Shown in pieces: positions 42,810 to 51,675 of a stretch of 64,000 nt of DNA. A model generated the notes under the pieces. That model was not told the origin of the DNA and searched no databases. It worked only from the letters and a program-made list of their open reading frames with translations. The stretch's first letter is position 1. The number at the start of each line of letters is the position of its first letter. The translations under genes were made by a program, and so were the position numbers. Source of the stretch: Clostridiales bacterium (GTDB taxonomy: Bacteria; Acidobacteriota; Aminicenantia; Aminicenantales; UBA8522); assembly GCA_029907205.1 (NCBI GenBank), contig JARYMI010000001.1:62001-126000 (forward strand), in the 5' to 3' direction.

Positions 42810-43814
42810 GTGAGAGCACTCATCACTGGCGCCAGCGGGTTTATCGGCGGCCATCTGGCCGAGGGATTATGTCGCCGGGGCTATGATGTTTTCTGTCTTG
42901 TTCGAAAGACAAGCCTTGTTTCTCATCTGAGACACCTGCCGGTGAGGTTCGTTATCGGAGATCTGAGGGACGCCTCCTCGCTCCGTGCTGCTGTCCGGGG
43001 TATGGATTATGTCTTCCATCTGGCAGGCGTCATCACCTCCCTGGACCGGCAGGAATATGAGGCGGTCAACGTTCAGGGCACCCGGAAGCTTGTCCACGCC
43101 ATTCTTGGAGAGGCTATTGGCCTCAAGCGCTTTGTTTTCGTCTCAAGTATTAGCGCCGCGGGACCGAGTCCCGAGGGTCGAGCCCTTAGCGAAGCGGATG
43201 AGCCCCGGCCAATTTCAGAATACGGCCGGAGCAAGCTTGCAGCCGAGCGCATCGTCCTCGAGGCCGGGAGCAAGCTTCCGGTAGCGGTCGTCAGGCCGCC
43301 TAATGTGTTGGGACCCTGGCAGCGAGAGCTCCAGGAATCTGTCAGGCTGATCCGCCGGCGAATCGTCCCGGTCGTGGGAAACGGCCGCCCTCAAACCAGT
43401 CTCGCCGATGTCGCTGATGTCGTGGAGGCTTTGGCCCTCTGCGCCGAGAACCCGAGGGCTCTTGGTGAAATATACTTCATCACGGACGGAAAGGCTTACG
43501 CCTGGCGAGAGATCGTAGCGGCTGCTATCCGGGAGCTGGGGCTGCGCCCGCCGTTTCTTAAGGTTCCGTTCGCCGTTCAGTATGCGGCTTCGTCGATCGA
43601 AGAAGGGACAGCCCGGCGGCAACGCCGGGCCCCCCGGCTGACCAGAGAGCAAGTCCTGGCAGTCCGGAAGTACTACTGGATCTACGATGGGACAAAAATT
43701 CGCCGTGAGCTCGGCTTCAAACCAGTTTGGGACATGCCGGGTTCTATCCGCCGGACTGTGCAGTGGATGCTCCGCCAGGAAGGGAGAGTTTCAGGAGAGA
43801 CTGGTTCGACATGA
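42810..43814 (+). CDS. NAD(P)-dependent epimerase/dehydratase, extended SDR (1 of 3)
   Basis: A 334-residue extended short-chain dehydrogenase. The Rossmann motif ALITGASGFIGGHLAEGL stands at the N-terminus, DYVFHLAGVITS and VFVSSISAAG follow, and the catalytic Tyr-Lys pair is YGRSK. VVRPPNVLGPW is the substrate-side block. Family members modify nucleotide sugars or act as 3-beta-hydroxysteroid-type dehydrogenases. The GTG at 42810 begins just before the Rossmann strand; the frame continues up to a TTG at 42753 without homology. First gene of a tight cluster; overlaps the PAP2 gene by ATGA. Confidence 0.85.
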   Translation: MRALITGASGFIGGHLAEGLCRRGYDVFCLVRKTSLVSHLRHLPVRFVIGDLRDASSLRAAVRGMDYVFHLAGVITSLDRQEYEAVNVQGTRKLVHAILGEAIGLKRFVFVSSISAAGPSPEGRALSEADEPRPISEYGRSKLAAERIVLEAGSKLPVAVVRPPNVLGPWQRELQESVRLIRRRIVPVVGNGRPQTSLADVADVVEALALCAENPRALGEIYFITDGKAYAWREIVAAAIRELGLRPPFLKVPFAVQYAASSIEEGTARRQRRAPRLTREQVLAVRKYYWIYDGTKIRRELGFKPVWDMPGSIRRTVQWMLRQEGRVSGETGST

Positions 43815-44728
43815 ACGAATACAAGCCCATCTACATCCTCGGCCTGCCCGTCAGAACCATAGACGCGGCAATGCTCGGGGGGCTCATCTTTTTCCTTCTT
43901 CTGGCCGCCGTTTTTTCGGGCCGCCTCGACAACCCGCTTTTCCTTATCGGGAAAGGCTTGCTTGCAGGTTGCCTCTACATCGGGTCAATCCTCTGGCTCA
44001 CTCGCCTGAGGACCAAAACTCTCCGCTTTCTCGTTCGTACGGCGTCCGTCCAATTCATGTTTCTCTTGGAATATTTCATGGCCCGAGACCTTCAGCTCAT
44101 CTTCTTCTCTTGGAATGACCGTCTCGTTCTCGTTTGGGAGAAGGCTCTCTTCGGGGGCCAGCCCCTCGTCTGGATCCAGAATCTCTACTCTCCGATGCTC
44201 ACGGAATGGATGATGTTTGTCTATATCGTTTACATTGTGATTTACCCCGTCCTCGGCGCCGTCATCTTTTTCCAAAAAGGAGAACAAGCCAATGAGGATT
44301 ATCTTTTTCACCTGGGCGCGGCCAACCTCCTCTGTGGCCTGGGGTTTGTTGTGTTCCCGGTGGCCGGCCCGCTTCGCTTTGAAGAAGCCCGCAGCCTTCT
44401 GACCGTTCCCTTTGAGGGAGGCTTTTTCACTCAGGTTAGCGAGATCCTTCGGTCGACCGTCCATGCTCCTGGCGGCACAATCCCAAGCCCCCATTGCGCC
44501 GCGGCCACAGTTATGTGGATCATGGCCTGGCGCTACGCCCGGCGAGAGTTTTTCTTATTGGCTCCGGTCATCCTCTCTCTCTATGTATCGACGGTCTACG
44601 GACGGTTCCATTACGCGTCTGACTCGATCATTGGCATCCTGGCGGGATTCCTGGTTCTGGCCGCCGGGCCAACTCTTGTCCGCGGCTGGAACCGCGTGGC
44701 CGATAGCCACATCGGGAGGCGCCGATGA
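43811..44728 (+). CDS. PAP2-superfamily membrane phosphatase/phosphotransferase
   Basis: A 305-residue integral membrane protein. The PAP2 active-site blocks are seen late in the protein: GGTIPSPHCAAATVMW (block 2, with the first His) and YVSTVYGRFHYASDSIIG (block 3, R-x4-H-x3-D type). The layout with six or more helices and VYIVYIVIYPVLGA resembles inositol-phosphorylceramide-synthase-like enzymes, which transfer a phospho-head group between lipids. It may dephosphorylate or transfer phosphate on a lipid intermediate. The start at 43811 gives an ATGA overlap with the first epimerase, and its stop overlaps the second epimerase. Confidence 0.85.
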   Translation: MNEYKPIYILGLPVRTIDAAMLGGLIFFLLLAAVFSGRLDNPLFLIGKGLLAGCLYIGSILWLTRLRTKTLRFLVRTASVQFMFLLEYFMARDLQLIFFSWNDRLVLVWEKALFGGQPLVWIQNLYSPMLTEWMMFVYIVYIVIYPVLGAVIFFQKGEQANEDYLFHLGAANLLCGLGFVVFPVAGPLRFEEARSLLTVPFEGGFFTQVSEILRSTVHAPGGTIPSPHCAAATVMWIMAWRYARREFFLLAPVILSLYVSTVYGRFHYASDSIIGILAGFLVLAAGPTLVRGWNRVADSHIGRRR

Positions 44729-45726
44729 ACTCAGTCTTTATCACCGGCGCTAACGGATTTATCGGGTCGAACCTCTGCCGCCACTTTCTCAACCGGGGCG
44801 TCCGAGTCTACGGCTTTGTCAGGGAGACCTCCAACCTCCGCTTCCTCGAAGGGCTTGATGTTTGCCTCATCCGCGGAGACCTCAGAGAGACAGCGAAGAT
44901 CAGGATCCCGGACGACGTTTCATCCGTCGTTCATTCGGCCTCTGTTGTATCTGATGAGGCGGGGGAGAAAGCCTGCGAGATGAATATTTTTCACGCAACC
45001 GTCAACTTTGTCCGGAAGCTTCAGGCTACGGGGGTCCCTCTGCGGCGATTCGTCTATCTGTCCACAGCCCTTGTCCTTGGATATAACGGAGTCGGAATCT
45101 CAGAGGAGCGGCCGGGCGAGGGTGCTGAATTTCTCCCTTACACAAGGCAAAAGAAGCGCACAGAACGGTTTCTCCTGTCCGAGCACGAAGAGAGGGGGTT
45201 TCCCGTTGTCGTCCTCCGCCCAGGAGATGTTTACGGACCTAACGACCGCACGACCTGCGCTCAAATCCTCAGGGGGTGCGAGCGGGGTGTTCCCCTGATC
45301 GTCGGACACGGCCAGTGGCGTTTTGGATATTGTTATGTAGAAAACCTCTGCCGGGTCGTTGAGTTGGCCATAAGCACAGAAGGAATCGAGGGCCGCGCTT
45401 ACACCATCACCAACGGAGAGCTGCCGACGTGGCGTGATTTTTTCGAGGCCATTCAGAAAAGGCTGGGCAAGCGGCAGCGCGTCTACATCCCTGTCTGGTT
45501 CGCCTTTGCCGTGGCCAGGATGATGGAGGGTTTCCAGAGAGTTTTTCCCGGTTACCAGCCGCCCCTGAATTATTACCGGATCAAGAGGATTACAACAGAG
45601 ACAACATACGACATTTCCAGGACTGTGGCCGAGCTTGGCTTCAGGCCGGATGATAATTTCGAGGCTCAGATTGCCCAGATTATGAACTGGTATCTCCAGG
45701 AGAGAAAGAATGGATATCTGGCTTGA
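44725..45726 (+). CDS. NAD(P)-dependent epimerase/dehydratase, extended SDR (2 of 3)
   Basis: A 333-residue extended SDR. Rossmann motif VFITGANGFIGSNLCRHFL, then VVHSASVVSDEAGEKA, FVYLSTALVLGYNG and the Tyr-Lys pair in LPYTRQKKRTERFLL. VVLRPGDVYGPNDRTT is the substrate-side block. Long helices in the last third (WFAFAVARMMEGFQRVF) are hydrophobic, as in sterol- or lipid-type SDRs. Overlaps both neighbours. Confidence 0.85.
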   Translation: MNSVFITGANGFIGSNLCRHFLNRGVRVYGFVRETSNLRFLEGLDVCLIRGDLRETAKIRIPDDVSSVVHSASVVSDEAGEKACEMNIFHATVNFVRKLQATGVPLRRFVYLSTALVLGYNGVGISEERPGEGAEFLPYTRQKKRTERFLLSEHEERGFPVVVLRPGDVYGPNDRTTCAQILRGCERGVPLIVGHGQWRFGYCYVENLCRVVELAISTEGIEGRAYTITNGELPTWRDFFEAIQKRLGKRQRVYIPVWFAFAVARMMEGFQRVFPGYQPPLNYYRIKRITTETTYDISRTVAELGFRPDDNFEAQIAQIMNWYLQERKNGYLA

Positions 45727-46414
45727 ACGGGCAGCGGGCTCAGGCTTCGCGACGGCTCTTATCACTGTCGAAGTGAGCCTGGCCTTAACCTTTCTGGCTA
45801 CAGTCCTTCATTTCCGCCGGCTCCGGCGCGGGCGACTGGACCTGGAAGCTGTCCTCCTTTATTTCATTTTTTTCTTCTCTCTTCTCTTTGCCATACCGTG
45901 TCTGATCGCTGTCCTGGCGGCTCCTCAGCCCGCAGCTCTACTCTCTTCGCTCGGTTTGGCTTTAGGCCGGACGCGGCTGGGTCTTCTCATCCTGGCGGCG
46001 GGAATCCCGGTCGCGATAGCCTCCGGGCTTATTGGCTCGCGCAACCCGGGAATGCAACGGTTGTACCCGTTCTCCAAAAAAGCTTGCGTAAACCTCATGA
46101 CTTTCGTGCTTTACGAGAGCTCTTATTTTATTTTCTATTATTTGGCCTGGGAATTCGCCTTTCGCGGCCTCCTCTTTTTCCCTTTTGTCCCCGCTATCGG
46201 TCTCCTGCCAGCGTTAGCCATGCAGACCACTGCTTCGACTCTCTATCACATCGGCCATCCCGATTCAGAAGTCTTCGCCGCCTTCGCGGCCGGGTTCGCT
46301 TTTGGGCTCATCGCCTATGCCACCCATTCCATCCTCTACACAACGGTCCTCCATGCTGCGGCCGGCATCAGCACCGATACTTTTCTCTATCTTCGGACAA
46401 GGAGCAAGGCTTGA
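45710..46414 (+). CDS. CPBP family intramembrane protease-like protein
   Basis: A 234-residue membrane protein with about six to seven helices. The CPBP/CAAX motif is seen as LAWEFAFRGLLFF (Glu and Arg), followed by a conserved His region STLYHIGHPDSE and AYATHSILYTTVLHAAAG. Classic members have a double Glu; here there is one. Members act as CAAX-prenyl or bacteriocin-related proteases or have unknown roles. GGAG lies 7 bases before the ATG, which overlaps the preceding epimerase gene by 17 bases. Confidence 0.78.
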   Translation: MDIWLERAAGSGFATALITVEVSLALTFLATVLHFRRLRRGRLDLEAVLLYFIFFFSLLFAIPCLIAVLAAPQPAALLSSLGLALGRTRLGLLILAAGIPVAIASGLIGSRNPGMQRLYPFSKKACVNLMTFVLYESSYFIFYYLAWEFAFRGLLFFPFVPAIGLLPALAMQTTASTLYHIGHPDSEVFAAFAAGFAFGLIAYATHSILYTTVLHAAAGISTDTFLYLRTRSKA

Positions 46415-47496
46415 GGATACTGGTTACCGGAGCCACGGGTTTTGTCGGTGCAGTCCTGATGCCGCTGTTGGTCGCTCGCTACGGAGAAGAAGCAATCTCG
46501 GCCTTCGTCATGCCCGAAGATAAAATCCCTTCCTCGTGGATGGGGACCGAAGTCCGGGTTTTCGAAGGCGATATCGCCGACGCCAACGCTGTCCAGGCCG
46601 CTGTTGAGGGCAAAACCCATGTCGTCCATATGGCCGGGTTTATCTCCTACTGGAAAGGGGAAGCTCGGCAGCTCCAGCATGTCAATGTTGACGGCGTCCG
46701 CCGGGTGGTTGAAGCCTGTCTCAGGAGCGCGGTCCGTCGACTCATTCATATCTCCTCGGTGGGCGCTGTCGGCTTTCACCGGAATGGACGTCTGGCCGAT
46801 GAGATGACTCCCTTTAACTGGCCGCCGGCGATCCTCTACATGGCTTCCAAAAGGAAAGGCCAGGACATCGTCGAACAGGCGGTCAAGGAGCGGGGACTCC
46901 CGGCCGTCATCCTCAACCCTGCCTCGATCATCGGGCCCGGCGATCACAACCCGGCTACACCGCACAACGAGCTTTACCGACGAGTTTGCTGCCGCCGTCT
47001 CATCGGTTCTTTCGCCGGCGGGCTGGCTTTGGTCGACGTCCGTGACCTTTCGGCCATCATCCTGAAGGCTCTTGAAGGATGGGGAAAGGACGGCGAGAGC
47101 TACAATGTGGTCGGTGCCAACCTCAGCTACGCCGAGGTTGTCCGTCTCATCAGCCAGGCTTGCGGCCGCAAGGCCTATCCGGTCCGCCTTCCGGCCTTTT
47201 TTGTAACTCTTGCAGGGATAGCTTCTGAGCAGATCATCCGGCTGAGCGGCCGGAGACCGTTGCTCACAGCCGCGTACGGGCGGTTGAGTGGTTGGACAGC
47301 CTATTACGACAATGCGAAGAGCCGGGCTGCGTTCGACCACGCGTACATCGATGCCCAGACGTCCCTCAGAGACGGGTGGGAGTATTTCCACGATACCTTC
47401 GGCTGCGGGGGCAAGCTCAGAGTCCAAAAAAGACATTTTGTGGCTCAAAAAAGATTAATGGGGCAAAAAAAAGGATGTAAGAATGATCTTTCTTAA
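46411..47496 (+). CDS. NAD(P)-dependent epimerase/dehydratase, extended SDR (3 of 3)
   Basis: A 361-residue extended SDR with ILVTGATGFVGAVLMPLL at the N-terminus, HVVHMAGFISYWKGEA, LIHISSVGAVGF and the catalytic pair in LYMASKRKG. VILNPASIIGPGDHNP follows. The TTG start at 46411 overlaps the CPBP stop (TTGA) and has AAGGAG six bases upstream. The frame stays open to 45898, but that part is the shadow of the CPBP gene. It resembles the third SDR type seen next to lipid or isoprenoid genes; the substrate is unknown. Confidence 0.85.
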   Translation: MRILVTGATGFVGAVLMPLLVARYGEEAISAFVMPEDKIPSSWMGTEVRVFEGDIADANAVQAAVEGKTHVVHMAGFISYWKGEARQLQHVNVDGVRRVVEACLRSAVRRLIHISSVGAVGFHRNGRLADEMTPFNWPPAILYMASKRKGQDIVEQAVKERGLPAVILNPASIIGPGDHNPATPHNELYRRVCCRRLIGSFAGGLALVDVRDLSAIILKALEGWGKDGESYNVVGANLSYAEVVRLISQACGRKAYPVRLPAFFVTLAGIASEQIIRLSGRRPLLTAAYGRLSGWTAYYDNAKSRAAFDHAYIDAQTSLRDGWEYFHDTFGCGGKLRVQKRHFVAQKRLMGQKKGCKNDLS

Positions 47497-47554
47497 ACAA
47501 AATCAAGCAGATGCCGTGGTGCCACCTCACAAAACGGACAAGAGAATGCACACA

Positions 47555-48229
47555 ATGAAAGACTTATTCTTGGCTGCTTGCCTATGCTTTTTGTGGGCGC
47601 GCGCTTTTCTGTGGACAGCCACTCTCTATTCTCCACAGCAAGTGGCCCAGAACATCGAAAAGAGGCTCGCTTCGCTCCGGTCGCTCCAGGCCGATTTTGA
47701 ACAGGCCTACTTTTCATCGTCCATATCCACGCCCCTCAAGGAAAAAGGGAAGGTCTACTTCCAAAAACCTGACCTCATGCGCTGGGAATATCTTGAGCCC
47801 GAGGAATACGTCTATCTCTACAAAAAAGGCCTGTCCCTGGCCTATTTTCCTGAGGACAACCAGCTTTTCCGCCGTGTCCTAACTCCGGAAGAAAAGGAGT
47901 CCGAGCTCTTCACCCTGCTCCTGGGTCAGGCCAGCCTCGAAGCGAGCTACACCGTCGAGCCGGCTTCCTTTCCATCAGAAAAAAAGGACCCTTTGCAGAT
48001 AAAGCTGGTTCCTAAACAGGGGGGGAACATTTCGTACATCCTGCTCGAAGCGGACGAAAAGACTTGGCTCGTCCAAAAGTTCATCCTCTTTGACTCGGCA
48101 GGAAACAAGCAGGAATTCCACTTCAGCCGGATCAGGCCAAACCCCCGGCTTCCTGCCAACATTTTCGAGCTGGATATCCCTCCCGACTGCGAAATCATCG
48201 ACGATTATCTCCCCATCAAGAATGATTAA
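47555..48229 (+). CDS. lolA: Outer-membrane lipoprotein carrier protein LolA-like
   Basis: A periplasmic chaperone that carries lipoproteins from the LolCDE complex to the outer membrane. After a signal sequence (LFLAACLCFLWARAF), the mature part shows the family pattern LASLRSLQADFEQAYF, KEKGKVYFQKPDLMRWEYLE and TWLVQKFILFDSAGNKQEFHFS. Length is normal at 224 residues. The ATG at 47555 begins the signal peptide directly; the frame extends up to 47483, overlapping the epimerase. A LolB partner is not seen. Confidence 0.85.
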   Translation: MKDLFLAACLCFLWARAFLWTATLYSPQQVAQNIEKRLASLRSLQADFEQAYFSSSISTPLKEKGKVYFQKPDLMRWEYLEPEEYVYLYKKGLSLAYFPEDNQLFRRVLTPEEKESELFTLLLGQASLEASYTVEPASFPSEKKDPLQIKLVPKQGGNISYILLEADEKTWLVQKFILFDSAGNKQEFHFSRIRPNPRLPANIFELDIPPDCEIIDDYLPIKND

Positions 48230-48269
48230 ACTATTCTTTTGCCGCTTCGTATAAACGATTGAGGGCAGG

Positions 48270-48845
48270 ATGTCCTCGATGAATGAAGAACAGGACAAGG
48301 AACTTATCCGGCGCACCCTCCAGGGTGAGACAAAGGCGTTCGAAATTCTCGTCCGGAAATACCAGCAATCCATCATGAACTACATCGGTAGGATGGTCAG
48401 AGAGCGGGAAACGGCTATCGATTTTACCCAGGATGTCTTCGTCAGGGCCTACTCTTCTCTCCGTTCCTTCGACCCGACGCACAAGTTCACGACCTGGCTG
48501 TTCAGGATTGCCTCAAACCTCGTCATCGACCACTGGCGAAAGAAGAAGATCCAGGCGCTGTCCTTAAGCGAACCTGCAGATGAAGACAGGGGGCCAGCGC
48601 TCGACATCCCGGATAACGAGCCGTCGGTTGCCCGGAAGTTCGAACTGGCGGAATTGAGGCGCCGGATCGAAAAGGCCTTAGAGAGGCTGCCCACCTCCCA
48701 GCGGGAGCTTTTCATCTGGCGGCACGTCAACGGGTTGAGCTACGAAGAAATGGCGGAAATCAAAAGCCTTCCCCTGGGGACTGTCAAGAACCGCGTCTAC
48801 CAGGCCAAGGAGACGATCCGCCGGCTTTTGGAGGAATCATCATGA
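48270..48845 (+). CDS. RNA polymerase ECF sigma factor
   Basis: A 191-residue extracytoplasmic-function sigma factor. Region 2 is FEILVRKYQQSIMNYIGRMV with DFTQDVFVRAYSSLRSF and WLFRIASNLVIDHWRKKK. Region 4 is LPTSQRELFIWRHVNGLSYE with LGTVKNRVYQAKETIRRLL. It is followed with ATGA overlap by a zinc-type anti-sigma factor, so it is probably held inactive at the membrane until a signal. TATAAA at 48250-48255 may be its -10 box. ATG 48270 or 48279 may be used. Confidence 0.93.
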   Translation: MSSMNEEQDKELIRRTLQGETKAFEILVRKYQQSIMNYIGRMVRERETAIDFTQDVFVRAYSSLRSFDPTHKFTTWLFRIASNLVIDHWRKKKIQALSLSEPADEDRGPALDIPDNEPSVARKFELAELRRRIEKALERLPTSQRELFIWRHVNGLSYEEMAEIKSLPLGTVKNRVYQAKETIRRLLEESS

Positions 48846-49420
48846 GGTGCCTCAACGCCGCTGAGATTTACGCCTATCTTGAAAACGACCTCCTCCCTGA
48901 ACGGAGGGCAGATATCGACGAACACTTGGATTTATGCGCAAAGTGCCGCCAGGCAATCGAAGAGAGGCGCCACCTGACTGAGGCCGCTTTAAGCCTGCCG
49001 AACCTCGAAGTCCCGCATGACTTAGCCCGCCGGGTCATGGCCAAAATCTCATCTCCGGCCCCCTCTTTGCCGGTTTGGCTAACTGCCTTTATCGTGGGAT
49101 TGTCTTCTCTCGGCCTCCTCTCATTCCTCCTCATCCTTTCGGGAGGAAAGGGCGCGATTACAATCCTGGCAGGGTTCAATCATGCTGTCCTGGTCTATCT
49201 AAAAAACTCGATTGTATGGCTGGCCAAAGCTATGACCCTCCTAACTTCAGCCTGGAAGGCTATCCAGACCCTTGCTTTGGCCTTTTTCAAGGGGATTTCT
49301 CTGCTGACGACTCTCACGAGCCCTGGGGTTCAGGCCTTGATACTGACCATGACCCTGGCGGCGCTCATCAGCCTTTATCTGGCGTTTAAGAAGATACTTC
49401 TGCAAGGAGAAAAAACATGA
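48842..49420 (+). CDS. Anti-sigma factor with zf-HC2 domain
   Basis: A 192-residue membrane protein. The N-terminal anti-sigma zinc finger is DEHLDLCAKC (H-x3-C-x2-C) with ADIDEH before it. Hydrophobic segments follow at ~75-105 and ~115-190, which is more membrane than in the usual single-pass anti-sigma. It overlaps the sigma gene by ATGA and the bactofilin-like gene by ATGA, so all three are coupled. Confidence 0.88.
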   Translation: MRCLNAAEIYAYLENDLLPERRADIDEHLDLCAKCRQAIEERRHLTEAALSLPNLEVPHDLARRVMAKISSPAPSLPVWLTAFIVGLSSLGLLSFLLILSGGKGAITILAGFNHAVLVYLKNSIVWLAKAMTLLTSAWKAIQTLALAFFKGISLLTTLTSPGVQALILTMTLAALISLYLAFKKILLQGEKT

Positions 49421-50325
49421 AGAACAAACTCCTTGGGCTCTTTATCGGGCTTTGCCTTTGCGGAGGCCTGTCGCCGCTCTGCGGCCGGGAAAACATCAGC
49501 GTCAAGGAAGATGTCTTTGTGGCCAAGGACGAAGTCCAGGACAACATCATCAGCTTTGGAGGAAACGTGACCGTCGAGGGCAGGGTTAAAGAAAACATCG
49601 TCGCTTTCGGCGGGACGATCACCCTGAGCGGTGAGGTTGGCGACACCGTCGTCGGCATCGGTTCAGTGATTACCCTGCACTCTACTACCGTCATCAAAGG
49701 CGACCTGGTCTCGCTGGGCGGCGTCCTCAACAAAGAGCCTGGCTGCGTCATCCAGGGCGATACCGTCTACTTCAAATCATCGGAGTTTCTGTCCAGGATT
49801 TTCCGAGGTGGCCTATTCTCCGTCCCGCTTCTCCCGATTATTTTGATCCTCAAGCTGCTCCTGATGTTCATATGGCTTCTTCTGGCCCTGGTCGTGGCCG
49901 GCGTTTTCCCCCGCCAGCTCGCTCTCGCTTCCTCCCAGGTTCGCGTCTCCTTCTGGCCGGTCGTTGGCACGGGCGCCCTTTCCCTGATCATGTTCGTCAC
50001 CCTCATTCTCTTTTCGGCCTTCCTCTCGCTCATCCTGATCGGGATTCCCTTCCTGCTTTTTCTTATTGCCGTCGGCCTGGCCATTAAGATATTCGGTCAG
50101 GTCGTCTTATTCCATTTCTTCGGCGAGAGCCTAGGCAAGGCTTTGGGCATCCGCGCGCCGGCTCCGCTATTGGCTGTCGTCCTTGGCCTCATCGTCGTCA
50201 GCCTCATCACTTTCATCCCCTTCGTCGGGTTTCTCTTCTCCTTCTGCCTTAGCCTTATTGCCTGGGGTGTCGTCATCCGGACAAAATTCGGCTCAACAGA
50301 GAACTGGTTCAGGAGAAAAGCCTGA
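49417..50325 (+). CDS. Bactofilin-like beta-repeat protein with membrane helices
   Basis: A 302-residue exported or membrane protein. After a signal sequence, residues ~30-120 consist of a bactofilin/polymer-forming beta repeat (NIISFGGNVTVEGRVKENIV, VAFGGTITLSGEVGDTVV, KGDLVSLGGVLNKEPGCVIQ). Four or five membrane helices follow (~135-290). This architecture is often found beside ECF sigma and anti-sigma genes and may sense or respond to envelope stress (inference). Third gene of the coupled operon. Confidence 0.82.
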   Translation: MKNKLLGLFIGLCLCGGLSPLCGRENISVKEDVFVAKDEVQDNIISFGGNVTVEGRVKENIVAFGGTITLSGEVGDTVVGIGSVITLHSTTVIKGDLVSLGGVLNKEPGCVIQGDTVYFKSSEFLSRIFRGGLFSVPLLPIILILKLLLMFIWLLLALVVAGVFPRQLALASSQVRVSFWPVVGTGALSLIMFVTLILFSAFLSLILIGIPFLLFLIAVGLAIKIFGQVVLFHFFGESLGKALGIRAPAPLLAVVLGLIVVSLITFIPFVGFLFSFCLSLIAWGVVIRTKFGSTENWFRRKA

Positions 50326-50348
50326 ATTCGGGGTAAAAAGACTCTTGT

Positions 50349-50906
50349 TTAGAGCTCGAGGATTTCTTTCTCTTTGGCGGCGGCCATCTCTTCTGTCTTC
50401 TTCGTGTACTCGTCCATGATTTTCTGAAGCTGCTCCAACCCGCTGAACTTGTCGTCCTCTGTGATCTTTTTGTCCTTTTCCAGTTTTTCGATCTCGTCCT
50501 TGCTTTCACGGCGCATGTTCCGCAGGGCTGTCTTCTCCTCTTCTAACATTTTCTTCACGCGCCTTGCCATTTCCCGGCGGCGTTCTTCGTCGAGAGGAGG
50601 TATGGGGACTTTCAGAATTTTCCCGTCGTTGATGGGATTAAGGCCCAGGTCCGCTGACCGGATGGCTTTGTCGAGCGTGTCTAAAAGTGAAGGATCCCAC
50701 GGCTGGACGGTTATCAGCGTGGGGTCGGGAATGCCCAACGTGGCCACCTGGTTGATGGGCGTGAGTGTTCCGTAGTACTCAACCCTGATGTCTTCGAAGA
50801 GGCTGATGTTGGCCCGCCCCGTCCTCAACCTGCTCAAATCCTTGCGGAAGTGCTCGAGCGAGACTTTCATCCGTTTCTCAAGTTCCCTCAAAACCTCTTT
50901 GACCAT
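50349..50906 (-). CDS. frr: Ribosome recycling factor
   Basis: Frr splits the terminated ribosome together with EF-G. The 185-residue protein is full length: LEHFRKDLSRLRTGRANISL, VEYYGTLTPINQVATLGIPD, LTEERRREM-like PPLDEERRREMARRVKKMLE, and NMRRESKDEIEKLEKDKKIT. Last gene of the rplM-rpsI-rpsB-tsf-pyrH-frr group. Confidence 0.97.
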   Translation of the reverse strand: MVKEVLRELEKRMKVSLEHFRKDLSRLRTGRANISLFEDIRVEYYGTLTPINQVATLGIPDPTLITVQPWDPSLLDTLDKAIRSADLGLNPINDGKILKVPIPPLDEERRREMARRVKKMLEEEKTALRNMRRESKDEIEKLEKDKKITEDDKFSGLEQLQKIMDEYTKKTEEMAAAKEKEILEL

Positions 50907-50941
50907 CGTCGTTCTTCTCCCCTATCCGGCTTTATCGAATG

Positions 50942-51664
50942 TTACGAGCGAACCCAGGTCCCGACTTGCTGGCCGAGGACCGCCTTCCTGATGTTTCCTT
51001 TTTTATTCAAGTTGAAGACAACAATGGGCAAGCTGTTATCCTTGCACAGGGAGATGGCCGTGGAGTCCATCACCTTGAGGCCTTTCTTGATGACGTCGAG
51101 ATAGCTGATCTCCGCATACTTCCTGGCCTTTTTATCGAGCATCGGGTCGGCGCTATAAACCCCGTCCACTTTCGTTGCTTTCAGAATCACCTGCGCCTTG
51201 ATCTCCAGGGCGCGCAGCGCGGCAGCGGTGTCGGTCGTGAAATAAGGGCTGCCGATCCCAGCGCTGAAAATGACCACGCGTCCTTTGTCCAGATGCCTGA
51301 TGACCCGGCGTCGGATGAACGGCTCGGCCAAGGCCTTAATTTCGACGGCTGAAACATGGCGGCTGAAGAGGCCTTCCTGTTCCAGCGCTTCCTGGAGGGC
51401 GATGCCGTTGATGACGGTGGCCAGAAGCCCCATCTGGTCAGCAGCAGCCCGATCCATGCCCGCATCAATTCCCTGCTTGCCGCGGAAGATGTTCCCGCCG
51501 CCAATCATGATGGCGACCTGAACTCCTAAGCCGTGGACTTCTTTAACCTCCCGGGCGACGGACCGGGCGCTCTCGAAGTCGATGCCATAGGAGAGCTTCC
51601 CAAGCAGGGATTCCCCCGAGAGTTTGAGGAGAATCCTCTTGTAGGCCGGAGCTGGATTGGCCAT
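50942..51664 (-). CDS. pyrH: Uridylate kinase
   Basis: PyrH makes UDP from UMP and ATP. The 240-residue protein starts [15 protein letters not shown], has [31 protein letters not shown] and [20 protein letters not shown], all typical of the bacterial hexameric enzyme. ATG 51664 is preferred to TTG 51679, which would overlap the tsf stop. It lies between tsf and frr as usual. Confidence 0.97.
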   Translation of the reverse strand: MANPAPAYKRILLKLSGESLLGKLSYGIDFESARSVAREVKEVHGLGVQVAIMIGGGNIFRGKQGIDAGMDRAAADQMGLLATVINGIALQEALEQEGLFSRHVSAVEIKALAEPFIRRRVIRHLDKGRVVIFSAGIGSPYFTTDTAAALRALEIKAQVILKATKVDGVYSADPMLDKKARKYAEISYLDVIKKGLKVMDSTAISLCKDNSLPIVVFNLNKKGNIRKAVLGQQVGTWVRS

Positions 51665-51675
51665 TGGTCGATCTA

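Noticed and set aside
45898-46410. N-terminal extension of the third epimerase
   Set aside because: It overlaps the whole CPBP gene in another frame and precedes the Rossmann motif; the TTG at 46411 has a good ribosome site.
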